From: Couchioplanes azureus
Lineage (GTDB): Bacteria > Actinomycetota > Actinomycetes > Mycobacteriales > Micromonosporaceae
Assembly (NCBI RefSeq): GCF_014648355.1
Contig: NZ_BMQY01000002.1
Location: 704,389-768,388 of the forward strand
Direction of reading: 5' to 3'
DNA: 64,000 nt
Below are positions 26,232-37,210 of the stretch, piece after piece. How positions within the stretch are numbered: position 1 is the stretch's first letter; each line of letters opens with the position of its first letter. A program made the position numbers and the translations under genes. The notes under the pieces were generated by a model. It made no database searches. It was given only the letters and a program-made list of their open reading frames with translations, and was not told the origin of the DNA.

Positions 26232-27538
26232 GAGGCGAACCTCGCCGTCACGGCCTGTCCGTGCGCCGGCAGGTCCTCGGCGTTGGCGAGCGCCACCACG
26301 TGCGGCGCGACGTCGCGCAGCGCCGCCTCGTCGTACTCGACGACGTGGATGCCGCGCAGGAAGGACTGCACGGACAGGCCGGAGGAGTGCCGCGCGCAGC
26401 CCGCGGTGGGCAGCACGTGGTTGGACCCGGCCGCGTAGTCGCCGAGCGACACCGGCGAGTACGCCCCCACGAAGATCGCGCCGGCGTTGCGGACCCGCAT
26501 CGCCCACTCGCGCGCGTCGCGGGTCTGGATCTCGAGGTGCTCGGCCGCGTAGGCGTCCACGACCGCCAGGCCGTGCGCCAGGTCGTCGACGAGGACCACG
26601 CCGGACTGGGTGCCGCCGAGCGCCTCGCGCACCCGCGCCTCGTGCTTGGTGGCCGGCACCTGCACCGCGAGCTGCGCGTCGACCGCGTCGGCGAGGGCCG
26701 GCGAGTCGGTGACCAGCACGCTGGCGGCCAGCGGGTCGTGCTCGGCCTGGCTGATCAGGTCGGCGGCGACGTGCACCGGCGAGGCCGTGTCGTCGGCCAG
26801 GATGGCGATCTCGGTCGGGCCGGCCTCGGCGTCGATGCCGACCGTGCCCTGCAGCAGCCGCTTGGCCGCGGTGACCCAGATGTTGCCCGGGCCGGTGATG
26901 ATGTCGACCGGTGCGCAGCCGTCCGTCTCGTCGGCACCGGTCGAGCCGTAGCCGAGCATGGCGATCGCCTGGGCGCCGCCGGCCGCGTACACCTCGTCGA
27001 CGCCGAGGAGGGCGCACGCGGCGAGCACGCGCGCGTCGGGCAGGCCGCCGTTCTCCGGCTGAGGCGGGCTGGCCACGACCAGCGAGCCGACGCCCGCCTC
27101 CTGGGCGGGCACCACGTTCATGACCACGGTGGACGGATAGACGGCGAGCCCGCCCGGGACGTAGAGGCCGACGCGGGACACCGGCACCCACCGCTCGGTC
27201 ACGGTGCCGCCGGGCACGACCTGGGTGGTGACGTCGGTGCGGCGCTGGTCGGCGTGCACCTTGCGAGCGCGTTCGATCGCCACGAGCAGGGCCGCGCGCA
27301 CGTCCGGGTCGAGCGTGTCGAGGGCCGCCGCGATCCGGTCCCGCGGCACGCGCAGGCGCTCCAGCCGTACGCCGTCGAACCTCTCGGTGGCCTCGCGGAT
27401 CGCTGCGAAGCCATGGTGCCGGACCGCCTCCACGACGGGCCTGATCTTCTCGACCGCCTGGGAGACGTCGAGCTGGGCACGAGGCAGCAGACCGCGCGGG
27501 TCACGGCGGGCGCCGCGCAGGTCGATCCGGTTCAGCAC
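26228..27538 (-). CDS. hisD: Histidinol dehydrogenase
   Basis: A 436-residue zinc enzyme that oxidises histidinol to histidine in two NAD-dependent steps. Motifs are [67 protein letters not shown] (metal ligands Gln/His) and [12 protein letters not shown], with [19 protein letters not shown] near the C-terminus. It is the first gene of the his operon. The start is GTG 27538 with TAGACT seven bases upstream and no ribosome binding site, so translation is likely leaderless. Confidence 0.97.
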   Translation of the reverse strand: MLNRIDLRGARRDPRGLLPRAQLDVSQAVEKIRPVVEAVRHHGFAAIREATERFDGVRLERLRVPRDRIAAALDTLDPDVRAALLVAIERARKVHADQRRTDVTTQVVPGGTVTERWVPVSRVGLYVPGGLAVYPSTVVMNVVPAQEAGVGSLVVASPPQPENGGLPDARVLAACALLGVDEVYAAGGAQAIAMLGYGSTGADETDGCAPVDIITGPGNIWVTAAKRLLQGTVGIDAEAGPTEIAILADDTASPVHVAADLISQAEHDPLAASVLVTDSPALADAVDAQLAVQVPATKHEARVREALGGTQSGVVLVDDLAHGLAVVDAYAAEHLEIQTRDAREWAMRVRNAGAIFVGAYSPVSLGDYAAGSNHVLPTAGCARHSSGLSVQSFLRGIHVVEYDEAALRDVAPHVVALANAEDLPAHGQAVTARFAS

Positions 27539-27545
27539 GCGGCCA

Positions 27546-27551
27546 AGTCTA
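27546..27551 (-). promoter_or_regulatory. -10 element of the his operon (leaderless)
   Basis: TAGACT on the minus strand fits the TANNNT actinobacterial -10. Seven bases separate it from the hisD GTG, so transcription would start at or next to the start codon. No leader peptide or T-box is visible upstream, so classical his attenuation is not supported. Confidence 0.6.
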
Positions 27552-27686
27552 GGCGGCGGGGCCGGGCGGGCCCCGCGGCCGTACCAGGCAGTGGGACCGG
27601 ACACTATGCGGCTTTTGTCGATCGCCGGGCAAAGATCACCGCCGCGGGACCTGCGCGGACGGCGACCAGGCCGATACGCTCGCATC

Positions 27687-28397
27687 GTGGGCGCGATTCT
27701 CCCGGTCTTTCCGCTGGGCACGGTGCTCTTTCCCGGCCTGGTGCTGCCCCTGCACATCTTCGAGGAGCGATACCGCACGCTCGTGCGCGACCTGGTCGCC
27801 ACGACGGGCGACGAGCCGCACGAGTTCGGCGTGGTGACCTTGCGGCACGGGTCGGAGGTGCTGTCCGGCGAGGGCGACGGCGAGCCGCCGGCCGGCGAGC
27901 CGCCGGTCTCCGCCGACAACCTCTACGCCATCGGCTGCACCGCGGAGCTGCGCCAGGTGACCGAGCTGCCGGACGGGCGCTTCGACGTCGTCACCGTCGG
28001 CCGGCGGCGCTTCCGGTTGCTGAGCATCGCGGCCGATCCGCATCCCTACCTGACCGCCGAGGTCGAGTGGCTGCAGGACGAGGAGCCGGCCGACGAGACC
28101 GCGCGGCTGCTCGCGCCGCGGGTGCTGGCCGCCTTCCGCACCTACCTGGATCTGCTGCGCCCCGAGTCCGAGGTGCTCGACCAGGTGCCGGACGACCCGA
28201 CCGTGCTCTCCCACCTGGTCGCGGCCACCGCCCAGCTGACCACCGACGAGCGGCAGGAGCTGCTCGCCGCACCCGACACCGCCAGCCGGCTGCGCACCGA
28301 GCTGCGGCTGCTCAACCGCGAGGCGGGTCTGCTGGCCAGGGTGCGGGCGGTGCCGGTGCCGCTGTCGGACCTGGCGCGTCCGGTGAGCCCGAACTGA
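27687..28397 (+). CDS. LON peptidase substrate-binding domain protein
   Basis: A 236-residue protein consisting of an N-terminal LON domain (residues about 1-195) with the diagnostic opening [29 protein letters not shown]. It has no AAA or protease domain, so it is a stand-alone substrate-binding-like protein of unclear role. Start GTG 27687 has TACGCT six bases upstream, indicating a leaderless transcript. Its last 86 bases overlap the end of the convergent DUF2567 gene. It is divergent from hisD. Confidence 0.9.
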   Translation: MGAILPVFPLGTVLFPGLVLPLHIFEERYRTLVRDLVATTGDEPHEFGVVTLRHGSEVLSGEGDGEPPAGEPPVSADNLYAIGCTAELRQVTELPDGRFDVVTVGRRRFRLLSIAADPHPYLTAEVEWLQDEEPADETARLLAPRVLAAFRTYLDLLRPESEVLDQVPDDPTVLSHLVAATAQLTTDERQELLAAPDTASRLRTELRLLNREAGLLARVRAVPVPLSDLARPVSPN

Positions 28398-29088
28398 ACG
28401 GCACGGGCCCGGCCTGGTCCGGGTTCCCCGCCGCGGGGCCCGGGTCCGCCCCGGCGTCGTGGCCGTAGCCCGGCTTGGCGCCCGGCCGGTCCAGGTCGGG
28501 GTCGTTGGACCAGCCGGCCAGCAGCGTGGTGACGATCACCGCCGCGAACGCGGCGACCAGCAGCGCGCCGTGGGCGTGCAGATCCGGCGGGCGGCCGTAG
28601 GTGTCGCCCGCGACCGAGGTCTCCTGCCAGTCGCGCCACGCGGAGAGCCCGATCAGCCGCCCGGTCCCCCACATCGTCAGGGCCGAGGCCAGGCCGCCGA
28701 AGGTCACCCCGAGCAGCACCCCCGGCCCGCGGTCGCGGCGCAGCACCAGCCAGGCGGCGATCGCCGCCACCAGGCCGAACGAGAAGCCGATGATGGTGAA
28801 CCAGCCGTCGGCCGCGATGTACTCCTCCGGCGACGGGTCACTGACCACGATCCCGTTCTGCCCGGCGTTGACCACCGGCACCGCGGGGGCCAGCCAGGAC
28901 CAGAGCAGGCCGAGCGGCACGCCGATCACGGCCATCACCACGGTGGTCACGGCCGCGACCGCGACCGTACGGCGCCACGGCCGTCGCGACGGCGGCGGGA
29001 GCTCCCAGCCGGCAGGCTCCGGCATCGGTCCGTACGAAAGCTCGTGGGGCTGCGGTCCCGGCTCCGGACCGGGTGTGCCGGGAACCAT
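28312..29088 (-). CDS. DUF2567-type membrane protein
   Basis: A 258-residue membrane protein. An N-terminal Pro-rich stretch is followed by four hydrophobic segments (starting near residues 43, 97, 123 and 175), with the periplasmic loop VVSDPSPEEYIAADGWFTI. The C-terminal 50 residues are Pro/Gly/Ala-rich and overlap the convergent LON-domain gene by 86 bases. The ATG at 29088 shares one base with the dnaE stop (TGATG). DUF2567 proteins often lie between dnaE and hisD in actinobacteria, which supports the name; function is unknown. Confidence 0.8.
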   Translation of the reverse strand: MVPGTPGPEPGPQPHELSYGPMPEPAGWELPPPSRRPWRRTVAVAAVTTVVMAVIGVPLGLLWSWLAPAVPVVNAGQNGIVVSDPSPEEYIAADGWFTIIGFSFGLVAAIAAWLVLRRDRGPGVLLGVTFGGLASALTMWGTGRLIGLSAWRDWQETSVAGDTYGRPPDLHAHGALLVAAFAAVIVTTLLAGWSNDPDLDRPGAKPGYGHDAGADPGPAAGNPDQAGPVPFSSGSPDAPGPTAAPAPPAPWPADPPRG

Positions 29089-32000
29089 CAGGCGACCGCC
29101 GACGGGCCGAGGATCATCTTCAGGTCGGCGCGCAGCGCGGGCGTCGGCGCGACCTTGAACCCGCCCAGGCGCATGACCGTCTTGCGGCTGCCGTTGAGCA
29201 GGTGGACGTGCACCTCGCTGTCCCCCGGATGGCTGACCAGGATCTCCTTGAGCTCGGAGACCAGCGGCGGCGTGCACCGGGTGATCGGCATGGTCAGGGT
29301 GATCGGCTTCGAGTCCGGGTTGTGGGTGACGTCGGGCATCGACATGTCCATCGCCATGATGCGCGGGGTGTCGTCGCGGCGGTCGACCCGGCCCTTCACC
29401 ACGACGATGGCGTCCTCGGCGATGTACTGGCCGATCACCTCGTAGGTGTTGGGGAAGAAGAGCGTCTCCACCCCGCCGGCGAGGTCCTCCAGCGTGGCCG
29501 ACGCCCAGGCGCGGCCCTGCTTGGTGATCCGCCGCTGCACGCCGGTGAGGATGCCGGCGAGCGTGACGACCTGCCCGTCGGGGACCGAGCCCTCCTCGTT
29601 GAGCGCCGCGATCGTGGTGTCGGCGGCGTTGGCCAGCACCTGCTCGAGGCCGGCCAGCGGATGGTCGGAGACGTAGAGGCCGAGCATCTCCCGCTCGAAG
29701 GCGAGCTTGTCACGCTTGTCCCACTCGCCGTCGGTGATGGGCGGCATCGCCACCGTGGCCGAGCTGCCCGCGTCGTCGCCGAACGCGCCGAACAGGTCGA
29801 ACTGGCCGGCGGCCTCGTTGCGCTTGACGTCGGCGTACGCGTCGATCGCCTCGGCGTGCACCGCGAGCAGGCCCTTGCGGCTGTGCCCCATGGAGTCGAA
29901 GGCGCCGGCCTTGATCAGGGACTCGATCGTCTTCTTGTTGCAGGCCACCGCGTCCACCTTGGACAGGAAGTCGTAGAAGTCCTGATACTTGCCCTTCTCC
30001 TCGCGGCAGCGGGCGACCGCCTCCACCACGTTGTGCCCCACGTTGCGGATCGCGGCGAGACCGAAGCGGATGTCCCGGCCGACCGGGGTGAACGGACCGG
30101 CGGACTCGTTGACGTCGGGCGGCAGGACCTGGATGCCCATGCGCCGGCACTCGGCCAGGTACATCGCCATCTTGTCCTTGTCGTCGCCGACGCTGGTGAG
30201 CAGCCCGGCCATGTACTCCGCCGGGTAGTGCGCCTTGAGGTACGCCGTCCAGTACGACACCAGGCCGTACGCGGCCGAGTGCGCCTTGTTGAACGCATAT
30301 CCGGCGAACGGCACGAGGACGTCCCACACCGCCTGGATGGCCTCGTCGCTGTAGCCGCGCTCCCGGCAGCCGTCCCGGAAGGGGATGAACTCCTTGTCGA
30401 GGATCTCCTTCTTCTTCTTGCCCATCGCCCGGCGCAGCAGGTCGGCCTGGCCCAGGCTGTAGCCGGCCAGGATCTGCGCGGCGCGCTGCACCTGCTCCTG
30501 ATAGACGATCAGACCGTACGTCGGCTCCAGGATCTCCCGCAGCGGCTCCTCGAGCTCCGGGTGGATCGGGGTGATCTCCTGGAGGCCGTTCTTGCGCAGT
30601 GCGTAGTTGGTGTGCGACTCGACGCCCATCGGACCGGGCCGGTAGAGCGCCAGCACCGCGGAGATGTCCTCGAAGTTGTCCGGCTTCATCAGCCGCAGCA
30701 GCGACCGCATCGGCCCGCCGTCGAGCTGGAAGACGCCCAGGGTGTCACCGCGGGCGAGGAGCTCGTAGGCGGCCTTGTCGTCCAGCGGCAGAGCCAGCAG
30801 GTCCAGCTCCATGCCGTGGTTGAGCTGGATGTTCTTCACCGCGTCGTCGATGATCGTCAGGTTGCGCAGGCCGAGGAAGTCCATCTTCAGCAGCCCGAGC
30901 GTCTCGCACGTCGGATAGTCGAACTGCGTGATGATCACGCCGTCGGTGGCGCGGCGCATGAGCGGGATGTGGTCGATGATCGGCTCGGCGCTCATGATCA
31001 CGCCGGCCGCGTGCACACCGGTCTGCCGGATCAGGCCCTCGATGCCCCGCGCGGTGTCGATCACCTTCTTGACGTCGGGGTCCTGCTCGTACAGGGCCCG
31101 GACCTCGCCGGCCTCGCCGTAGCGCTTGTGCTCCTTGTCGAAGATGCCGGAGAGCGGGATGCCCTTGCCCATCACGTCCGGCGGCAGCGCCTTGGTGATG
31201 CGGTCGCCGACCGCGAACGGATAGCCGAGCACCCGGGCCGAGTCCTTGATCGCGGCCTTCGCCTTGATCGTGCCGAACGTCGCGATCTGCGCGACCTTGT
31301 CCTCGCCCCACTTCTCGGTGACGTAGCGGATGACCTCGCCGCGCCGGCGCTCGTCGAAGTCGATGTCGACATCGGGCATGGAGACGCGCTCGGGGTTGAG
31401 GAACCGCTCGAAGATCAGGCCGTGCGGCAGCGGGTCCAGGTCGGTGATGCCCATCGCGTACGCGACCAGCGAGCCCGCCGCCGAACCGCGGCCCGGCCCC
31501 ACCGCGATGCCGTTGCGCTTCGACCACTGGATGAAGTCGGCGACCACGAGGAAGTACGAGGGGAAGCCCATCTGGATGATGATCCCGAGCTCGTACTCCG
31601 CCTGCTTGATGTGCGTCTCGGGGATGCCGCCGGGGAACCGCCGCTTGAGGCCCTCGAACGCCTCGTGACGGAACCAGGACTCCTCGGTGTGCCCCTCCGG
31701 CACCGGGAAGCGGGGCATCAGGTTCTTGAACGAGAACATCCCCTCGGTGTCGACCTTCTCCGCCACGAGCAGGGTGTTGCGGCACCCTTCCAGCCAGGCG
31801 TCCGAGGAGTCGACCGCGCGCATCTGCTCGGCGGACTTGATGAAGTAGCCGCCGCCGTCGAAGCGGAAGCGGTTGGGGTCGGCGATGTTGCTGCCGGTCT
31901 GTACGCACAGCAGCACGTCGTGCGCCTCGGCCTGCGACTCGTGGGTGTAGTGCGAGTCGTTGGTGACCAGCGGAGGGATGCCGAGCCGGCGGCTGATGTC

Positions 32001-32618
32001 GAGCAGCCCGTCGCGGACCCGGTTCTCGATCTCGAGGCCGTGGTCCATGATCTCGAGGAAGTAGTTCTCCTTGCCGAAGATCTCCTGGTACTGCGCGGCG
32101 ACCCGGTAGGCCTCCTCGTCCTGCCCCAGCCGCAACCGGGTCTGCACCGCGCCGGACGGGCAGCCGGTCGTCGCCATGATGCCCTCGGCGTGCTCGGCGA
32201 TGATGTCCATGTCCATCCGGGGCCACTTGACGTAGTGGCCCTCCATGGACGCCCGGCTGCTGAGCCGGAAGAGGTTCTTCAGGCCCCGGGCGTCGCGGGC
32301 CCACATCGTCTTGTGGGTGATCGCGCCGTTACCGGAGATGTCGTCGGCCTTCTGCTCGGGACGGCCCCACTTGACCCGGGCCTTGTGCAGGCGCGACTCG
32401 GGTGCGACGTACGCCTCGATGCCGATCACCGGGGTGATCCCGGCCGCGGTGGCCTGCTGGTAGAAGTCGTACGCCCCGTGCATGTTGCCGTGGTCGGTGA
32501 TCGCCACGGCGGGCATGCCGAGGCGATTCGCCTCGGTGAACAGGTCCTTCAGCCTGGCGGCGCCGTCGAGCATCGAATACTCGGTGTGCACGTGGAGGTG
32601 CACGAACGAGTCAGACAC
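29088..32618 (-). CDS. dnaE: DNA polymerase III subunit alpha
   Basis: An 1176-residue replicative polymerase. The N-terminal PHP domain begins [19 protein letters not shown] and includes [13 protein letters not shown]. The polymerase core has [20 protein letters not shown] and the catalytic Asp pair in [13 protein letters not shown] (near residue 412), with [27 protein letters not shown] further on. A helix-hairpin-helix region and an OB domain ([19 protein letters not shown]) follow. Start is GTG 32618. The length and DnaE1 architecture indicate the essential replicative copy rather than ImuC/DnaE2. TAGGCT about 40 bases upstream is a possible -10. Confidence 0.98.
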   Translation of the reverse strand: MSDSFVHLHVHTEYSMLDGAARLKDLFTEANRLGMPAVAITDHGNMHGAYDFYQQATAAGITPVIGIEAYVAPESRLHKARVKWGRPEQKADDISGNGAITHKTMWARDARGLKNLFRLSSRASMEGHYVKWPRMDMDIIAEHAEGIMATTGCPSGAVQTRLRLGQDEEAYRVAAQYQEIFGKENYFLEIMDHGLEIENRVRDGLLDISRRLGIPPLVTNDSHYTHESQAEAHDVLLCVQTGSNIADPNRFRFDGGGYFIKSAEQMRAVDSSDAWLEGCRNTLLVAEKVDTEGMFSFKNLMPRFPVPEGHTEESWFRHEAFEGLKRRFPGGIPETHIKQAEYELGIIIQMGFPSYFLVVADFIQWSKRNGIAVGPGRGSAAGSLVAYAMGITDLDPLPHGLIFERFLNPERVSMPDVDIDFDERRRGEVIRYVTEKWGEDKVAQIATFGTIKAKAAIKDSARVLGYPFAVGDRITKALPPDVMGKGIPLSGIFDKEHKRYGEAGEVRALYEQDPDVKKVIDTARGIEGLIRQTGVHAAGVIMSAEPIIDHIPLMRRATDGVIITQFDYPTCETLGLLKMDFLGLRNLTIIDDAVKNIQLNHGMELDLLALPLDDKAAYELLARGDTLGVFQLDGGPMRSLLRLMKPDNFEDISAVLALYRPGPMGVESHTNYALRKNGLQEITPIHPELEEPLREILEPTYGLIVYQEQVQRAAQILAGYSLGQADLLRRAMGKKKKEILDKEFIPFRDGCRERGYSDEAIQAVWDVLVPFAGYAFNKAHSAAYGLVSYWTAYLKAHYPAEYMAGLLTSVGDDKDKMAMYLAECRRMGIQVLPPDVNESAGPFTPVGRDIRFGLAAIRNVGHNVVEAVARCREEKGKYQDFYDFLSKVDAVACNKKTIESLIKAGAFDSMGHSRKGLLAVHAEAIDAYADVKRNEAAGQFDLFGAFGDDAGSSATVAMPPITDGEWDKRDKLAFEREMLGLYVSDHPLAGLEQVLANAADTTIAALNEEGSVPDGQVVTLAGILTGVQRRITKQGRAWASATLEDLAGGVETLFFPNTYEVIGQYIAEDAIVVVKGRVDRRDDTPRIMAMDMSMPDVTHNPDSKPITLTMPITRCTPPLVSELKEILVSHPGDSEVHVHLLNGSRKTVMRLGGFKVAPTPALRADLKMILGPSAVA

Positions 32619-32701
32619 CCAGGGCCCCCTTACTCCCGCGGCGAATCCGGCCCTGAGAGCCTAGTCCTTCGCACCGCGACGGAGGCACCGGTGACACCCG
32701 G

Positions 32702-34390
32702 CTATTCGACGAATGGCTCGATCATCACAGCGGCGGCCCGCAGCCAGGCCTGCTTCGTCTCCGGCTGCAGCACGGAGTACTCGATGGAGGAGCCCACCTC
32801 GAGCGCCGGGTCGTAGGGCACGACGGCCACGGCGCGGGTCCGGGTGGCGAAGTGCTTGGCGAGGTCGTCGAGCAGCGGCAGCCTGCCGGGCGACGGGCAC
32901 GAGATCAGCGTCACCGCGTTGGCGACGAGGTCCTCCATGCCGGTTTCGTTGAGCACGTCCAGCATCCAGTCCGCGGTGAAGGCGGCGTCCTCGCGCGGCA
33001 CGGTGGTGACGACGAGCTGGTCGGCGCTGCGCATGACCGTCTGCCAGTTGACGCTCTCCACGTTGTTGCCCGTGTCCACGCAGATCACGTCGTGGGTACG
33101 CCGCAGCAGGTCCATCACCCGGCGCACGGTGCTCTGGTCGAGCCGCTGGGCGAACCGGGGGTTCTCCTCGCCCGCGAGCACGTCGTAGGACCCGTCCGAG
33201 GCGTGCCGCAGGTAGCCGTCGAAGAACTGCATCAGGTCGTTGCCGTGCATGTTCTCGATCTCGATCAGATCGCCGACCAGGTGCCGGATCGTACGGGCGT
33301 GCCGGGCGCTGCCGGCGCGCAGGCCGAGCGTGCCGCGCAGCTCGTTGTCGTCCCAGGCCAGCACGCCGCGGCCGCGGACGCTGCCGATGGTCGCCGCGGC
33401 CAGCACGGTGGCCGTGGTCTTGTGCACGCCGCCCTTGGGGTTGGCGAAGGCCAGCACCCGCGGCTTGCCCAGCAGGCGGCGCAGCACCCCGGCGGCGCGG
33501 TCCTCCGGCTCCGGGCGGGTCTGGCGCCACTCGATGCGCGCGCCCGCCGGCGAGGTCGGCGCCGGCGCACCGGCCGGCGGCGCACCGGGCGCCGACAGGG
33601 CACCGGGCGCCGGCGACAGCGGCGCCCCGAGCAGCGCTCCCGGGCCGTGCGACGGCGCCGTGGGGGCCGGCGACAGCGGCGCCCCGAGCAGCGCTGCGGG
33701 ACCGTCCTGCGGCGCCGGGAAACCATGCGACGGCGCACCGGGGGCGTGCGGCGACGGGTGGTGCTGAGTCGGGTGGTGCTGCGGCGGTGCGGTCAGCGGC
33801 GGGGCGGCGGCCTGCGGCGAGCCGGCAGGCGGGCGCGGCACCGGCGGCGAGCCGGCCGGGGCCGCGCCACGGCCGTGCGGCATGCCGGAATCCGGCGCGA
33901 CCCGGCCGATCGACGGGGGCACCGCGCGGGTGGCCGGGTTGAAGAAGCTGTGCGGCTCGGCGTCGGGCCGGGCGTGGAACCCCTCGCCGATGCGCGACTG
34001 GCGGCGCCCCTCGAGGGAATGGCCCGGGCGCGGGTCGGCCGGGCGCGGATCGGCCGGCAGCGGCTCGGTGGCGCCGAGGCGCTCGCCCAGGCTGGCCCGG
34101 CCGGGACGCCGGTCGAGCGGGTTGATCGGGGGCCGGCGCGGCGGCTCCGCCGGGCTGTAGCCGTTCGGCTCGCGCCCGGCCTGATCGCGCATCCGCGGAT
34201 CCAGCGGGTTGTACGGCCGGCCGACCGGGCGGCTGGGCAACGGCGCCCCGCTCGCCGGGCGGCGGCCCTCCGCCTCGGCGTCCTCGGTCTCGTCACCCGT
34301 CCGGGAGGCGTGCCGGGCGCGGTCGAGCAGCGCCCGCCAACGCGGGGCTGGTTCCGCAGGCCGGCCCCAGCCGGTCTCGGTCCCGTCCAC
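32702..34390 (-). CDS. MinD/ParA-like ATPase with long disordered N-terminus
   Basis: A 562-residue protein. Residues 1-300 are Pro/Ala/Gly-rich and disordered, with an imperfect internal repeat (GALLGAPLSPAP twice). Residues about 310-562 form a MinD/ParA-type ATPase: deviant Walker A NPKGGVHKTTAT, switch-like VLAWDDNELRGTLG and IRHLVGD, then VICVDTGNNVESVNW and LVVTTVPREDA. The Walker A has His where these ATPases normally have Gly before the lysine. Start is GTG 34390 after GGAGGA. TAGCCT near 34454 is a possible -10. Relatives are annotated as chromosome partitioning or ESX-linked EspI-like proteins; the partner is unknown here. Confidence 0.85.
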   Translation of the reverse strand: MDGTETGWGRPAEPAPRWRALLDRARHASRTGDETEDAEAEGRRPASGAPLPSRPVGRPYNPLDPRMRDQAGREPNGYSPAEPPRRPPINPLDRRPGRASLGERLGATEPLPADPRPADPRPGHSLEGRRQSRIGEGFHARPDAEPHSFFNPATRAVPPSIGRVAPDSGMPHGRGAAPAGSPPVPRPPAGSPQAAAPPLTAPPQHHPTQHHPSPHAPGAPSHGFPAPQDGPAALLGAPLSPAPTAPSHGPGALLGAPLSPAPGALSAPGAPPAGAPAPTSPAGARIEWRQTRPEPEDRAAGVLRRLLGKPRVLAFANPKGGVHKTTATVLAAATIGSVRGRGVLAWDDNELRGTLGLRAGSARHARTIRHLVGDLIEIENMHGNDLMQFFDGYLRHASDGSYDVLAGEENPRFAQRLDQSTVRRVMDLLRRTHDVICVDTGNNVESVNWQTVMRSADQLVVTTVPREDAAFTADWMLDVLNETGMEDLVANAVTLISCPSPGRLPLLDDLAKHFATRTRAVAVVPYDPALEVGSSIEYSVLQPETKQAWLRAAAVMIEPFVE

Positions 34391-34576
34391 GGCTCGTCCT
34401 CCCAGCGCCTACTCGATCTCGGTGTCCTCGGCGAGCGTCACCGCCCTGCAACAGGCTACGGACGCCAACCCCCTTCGGGCCACACCTGACAGCCGCAAAT
34501 GCACGAGCTGCCGGACACGTACGTCCACCGGTTCATACGGCTCACATGGCCGTCCCGGCCGACGCAGACGGAAAAA

Positions 34577-35602
34577 TTAACGCCCGGACGCGCTCCGGGA
34601 TGCTCCCGGGGCCGAGGACGGCACGCCGGGAGCCGGATTCGCGGGCGGGGCAGGGGGCACGGCTGCGCTCTCCTCCGATGCCGTGGCAGCGGGTCCGGTC
34701 TCCCGGACGGGGCCGGCGGGTGAGGCCGATGTCACACCCGCTCCGGCCGATGAGGGTAGTGGCGCGGACCCGGCGGGGGCAACAGTGACCGCCTGCGACG
34801 GCACGGACGACTCCTTGTCCTCGCGGACGGTCGTCGTCTGCTCCGGCAGCACCGGGCGGAACTCCGTGCGGTCGAGCTGGCGCACCTCCGGCGCCGGATC
34901 CACCACCCGCACCTCGGCCCGGCGGGCGACCCGCGCCAGCACGGCCGGATCGGCCCGGACGACCGCGGCGAAGACGCAGGCACAGTGCGCACGGAAGGCG
35001 GCGGCCTCCTCGGCGGCGGTCTGTGCGGCGCTGTCGTACGCCCGCCGCAGCCGCAGCTCGTCCACGCCGTCGCCGGGCAGCTCGCCGCCGAGCTTGCGGT
35101 AGTCCGCCTGCTCCTGGTCGCGGGCCAGCGCGGCGTTGAGCATGCCGGCGACCACGTCCTGCGGCATCCGGTAGACCGGGATCTTCACCACCTGGGTCCG
35201 GACCTGCGGCAGCGGTACCCGGGCGTACACCTGGGCCACCGCCGCGCCCTCCAGCACGCCGGGCAGCTTGTCCGGTCCGAGGTAGGCGGTCAGGCTCACC
35301 AGCGCCCAGGTCTCCCCGGCCGCCGGCGCCCCCGGGGCCGGGAGCAGGGCGGCGAGCTCACGGTCGCTGGAGCCCAGATAGCCCGAGACGGACTGGCCCT
35401 CGACCACGCCGACGCGGACGACGTCGCCGTCCGGCCCCGGCAGGCGGTCGGGACCGCGGTCGGTCATCGTCACGACCGCGACCAGCAGCGTGACGGCCAC
35501 CGCGAGGCTCAGCCCGGTCAGCATCCACAGCCGCACCGGTCCGGCGACGGCCGGAGGCAGGCTGCGCGCCGCCGCCGGCATCATCCGGTCCCCGGGCCTC
35601 AT
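34577..35602 (-). CDS. Single-pass membrane protein of unknown function
   Basis: A 341-residue protein. The ATG at 35602 follows GAGGAGG. Residues about 27-50 form one membrane helix (MLTGLSLAVAVTLLVAVVTM). The next 190 residues are a probable extracytoplasmic domain beginning GDVVRVGVVEGQSVSGYLGS and containing an all-helical stretch (YDSAAQTAAEEAAAFRAHCACVF position). The C-terminal 90 residues are a Ser/Pro/Ala-rich tail. It begins 28 bases after the rluD stop, so may belong to that operon. The pattern resembles a SAF-like or wall-spanning domain, but I cannot name it. Confidence 0.75.
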   Translation of the reverse strand: MRPGDRMMPAAARSLPPAVAGPVRLWMLTGLSLAVAVTLLVAVVTMTDRGPDRLPGPDGDVVRVGVVEGQSVSGYLGSSDRELAALLPAPGAPAAGETWALVSLTAYLGPDKLPGVLEGAAVAQVYARVPLPQVRTQVVKIPVYRMPQDVVAGMLNAALARDQEQADYRKLGGELPGDGVDELRLRRAYDSAAQTAAEEAAAFRAHCACVFAAVVRADPAVLARVARRAEVRVVDPAPEVRQLDRTEFRPVLPEQTTTVREDKESSVPSQAVTVAPAGSAPLPSSAGAGVTSASPAGPVRETGPAATASEESAAVPPAPPANPAPGVPSSAPGASRSASGR

Positions 35603-35630
35603 GGGCGTGTCCTCCTCGGTGCGGAGGTCG

Positions 35631-36557
35631 TCAGCTCGCGTCGCGGAGCACGTCCAGCGCGTGCCCCAGATCCTCAGGGTAGTCGCTGACGAAGCGAACC
35701 TCATCGTGCGTACGGGGGTGGACGAAGCCGAGCTCACGGGCGTGCAGCCACTGGCGGCCCAGCCGCAGGCGGGCGGCGAGGGTCGGGTCGGCGCCGTAGG
35801 TGAGGTCGCCCACGCACGGGTGCCGCATGGCCGAGAAGTGCACGCGGATCTGGTGGGTGCGCCCGGTCTCCAGCTTCACGTCGACCAGGCTCGCGGAGCG
35901 GAACGCCTCCAGCGTGTCGTAGTGGGTCACGCTGGGCTTGCCCCCGGACATGACCGCGTACTTGTAGTCGGCGGTGGGATGCCGGTCGATCGGGGCGTCG
36001 ATCGTGCCGCGCAGCGGGTCGAGGTGGCCCTGCACGACGGCGTGGTAGCGCTTGTCGACCTCGCGCTCCTTGAAGGCGCGCTTCAGCACGCTGTACGCCG
36101 TCTCGCTCTTCGCCACGACCATGAGCCCGGTGGTGCCGACGTCGAGGCGGTGCACCACGCCCTGGCGCTCCGCGGCGCCGCTGGTGGCGACGTTCTGCCC
36201 CATCGCGGCGAGGCCGCCGATCACGGTCGGGCCGGTCCAGCCCGGGCTGGGGTGCGCCGCCACGCCGACCGGCTTGTCGACCACGACGATGTCGTCGTCG
36301 CTGTAGACGATGCCCATCCCGTGCACCGGCTCGGCCACGACCGCGGGCGCGGTGACCGGCGCGGGCAGGGTGACCTCGAGCCATGCGCCCGCGCTGACCT
36401 TGTCGGACTTGGGTCGCGGCACGCCGTCGACCAGGGCGTCGCCGGCCTCGACCAGCGTGGCGGCGGCCGTACGGGACAGCCCGAACAGCCGGGAGACGGC
36501 CTGGTCCAGGCGCATGCCGTCCAGACCGTCGGGTACGGGCAGGGAACGCGCGGTCAT
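35631..36557 (-). CDS. rluD: 23S rRNA pseudouridine synthase, RluD family
   Basis: A 308-residue enzyme. Residues about 15-70 are an S4 RNA-binding domain ([20 protein letters not shown]). The catalytic domain has [16 protein letters not shown] and the catalytic Asp in [15 protein letters not shown] (near residue 135), followed by [19 protein letters not shown]. RluD-type enzymes modify helix 69 of 23S rRNA. ATG 36557 overlaps the lspA stop. lspA-rluD pairing is widespread, which supports the assignment. Confidence 0.95.
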   Translation of the reverse strand: MTARSLPVPDGLDGMRLDQAVSRLFGLSRTAAATLVEAGDALVDGVPRPKSDKVSAGAWLEVTLPAPVTAPAVVAEPVHGMGIVYSDDDIVVVDKPVGVAAHPSPGWTGPTVIGGLAAMGQNVATSGAAERQGVVHRLDVGTTGLMVVAKSETAYSVLKRAFKEREVDKRYHAVVQGHLDPLRGTIDAPIDRHPTADYKYAVMSGGKPSVTHYDTLEAFRSASLVDVKLETGRTHQIRVHFSAMRHPCVGDLTYGADPTLAARLRLGRQWLHARELGFVHPRTHDEVRFVSDYPEDLGHALDVLRDAS

Positions 36558-37210
36558 GCTGTGGTCTTCTCTCCCGGTTCGTCGCTGGCGGTCGCACGCT
36601 TGGTCAACCGGGTGCCGTCGCGCTGGCGGCCGGTCAGCTCCAGCAGGACGGCGAGCACGACCCCCACGCTCAGGCAACTGTCGGCGATGTTGAACACCGC
36701 GAAGTGCTCACCGTACGGCCCGAAGAGGCTGATCATGTCGACGACGTGCCCCTGGAACACCCCGGGGGCCCGGAACAGTCGGTCGCCGAGGTTGCCCAGC
36801 GCGCCGCCGAGCACCAGGCCGAGCGCCACCGCCCACGGCACCGAGCGCAGCCGCAGGGTCATCCACCCGATCCAGCCCACCACGGCGAGCGTGACCAGCG
36901 GGAACACCCAGGTGTACCCGCTGCCCAGGCTGAAGGCGGCGCCGCTGTTGCGCAACAGGGACAGGTGCACGAGGCCGCCGAGGATCCGCACCGGCTGGCC
37001 CTCGGTCAGCCCGTTGGTGGAGAGTTCCTTGGTGAGCTGGTCGAGCACCACGCCGAGCAGCGCGGTGGCGCCGAGGACGACCACGGCCTTGCGCCGCATC
37101 CCGGAGGGGGCCGGCGCCACCTCGGCGCCGCCCGGCTCCGGGGCGGGGCCGGCTGACCTGCCGGCGCCGCCCGGCTCCACACCGGGACCGGCTGACTTGT
37201 CGGCGTTCAG
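36554..37210 (-). CDS. lspA: Lipoprotein signal peptidase (signal peptidase II)
   Basis: A membrane aspartic protease that cleaves prolipoprotein signal peptides. Four helices are visible, with [25 protein letters not shown] and the two catalytic Asp regions [21 protein letters not shown] and [12 protein letters not shown]. The best ribosome binding site (GGAGG, seven bases away) points to CTG at 37210 as start, overlapping the dksA/traR stop; this gives 218 residues. GTG 37180 is the conventional alternative (208 residues) but lacks a binding site. The N-terminal 35 residues are a Gly/Pro-rich duplication ([13 protein letters not shown], then [13 protein letters not shown]). Confidence 0.93.
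   Translation of the reverse strand: MNADKSAGPGVEPGGAGRSAGPAPEPGGAEVAPAPSGMRRKAVVVLGATALLGVVLDQLTKELSTNGLTEGQPVRILGGLVHLSLLRNSGAAFSLGSGYTWVFPLVTLAVVGWIGWMTLRLRSVPWAVALGLVLGGALGNLGDRLFRAPGVFQGHVVDMISLFGPYGEHFAVFNIADSCLSVGVVLAVLLELTGRQRDGTRLTKRATASDEPGEKTTA

Noticed and set aside
27539..27686. Attenuator or T-box ahead of the his operon
   Set aside because: The operon appears leaderless. There is no histidine-rich leader peptide and no specifier or antiterminator sequence.
29073..32816. Very long plus-strand open frame opposite dnaE
   Set aside because: It is the antisense shadow of a strongly conserved polymerase gene. Its product is repetitive Val/Gly/Leu/His/Arg sequence with no family motif and no ribosome binding site.
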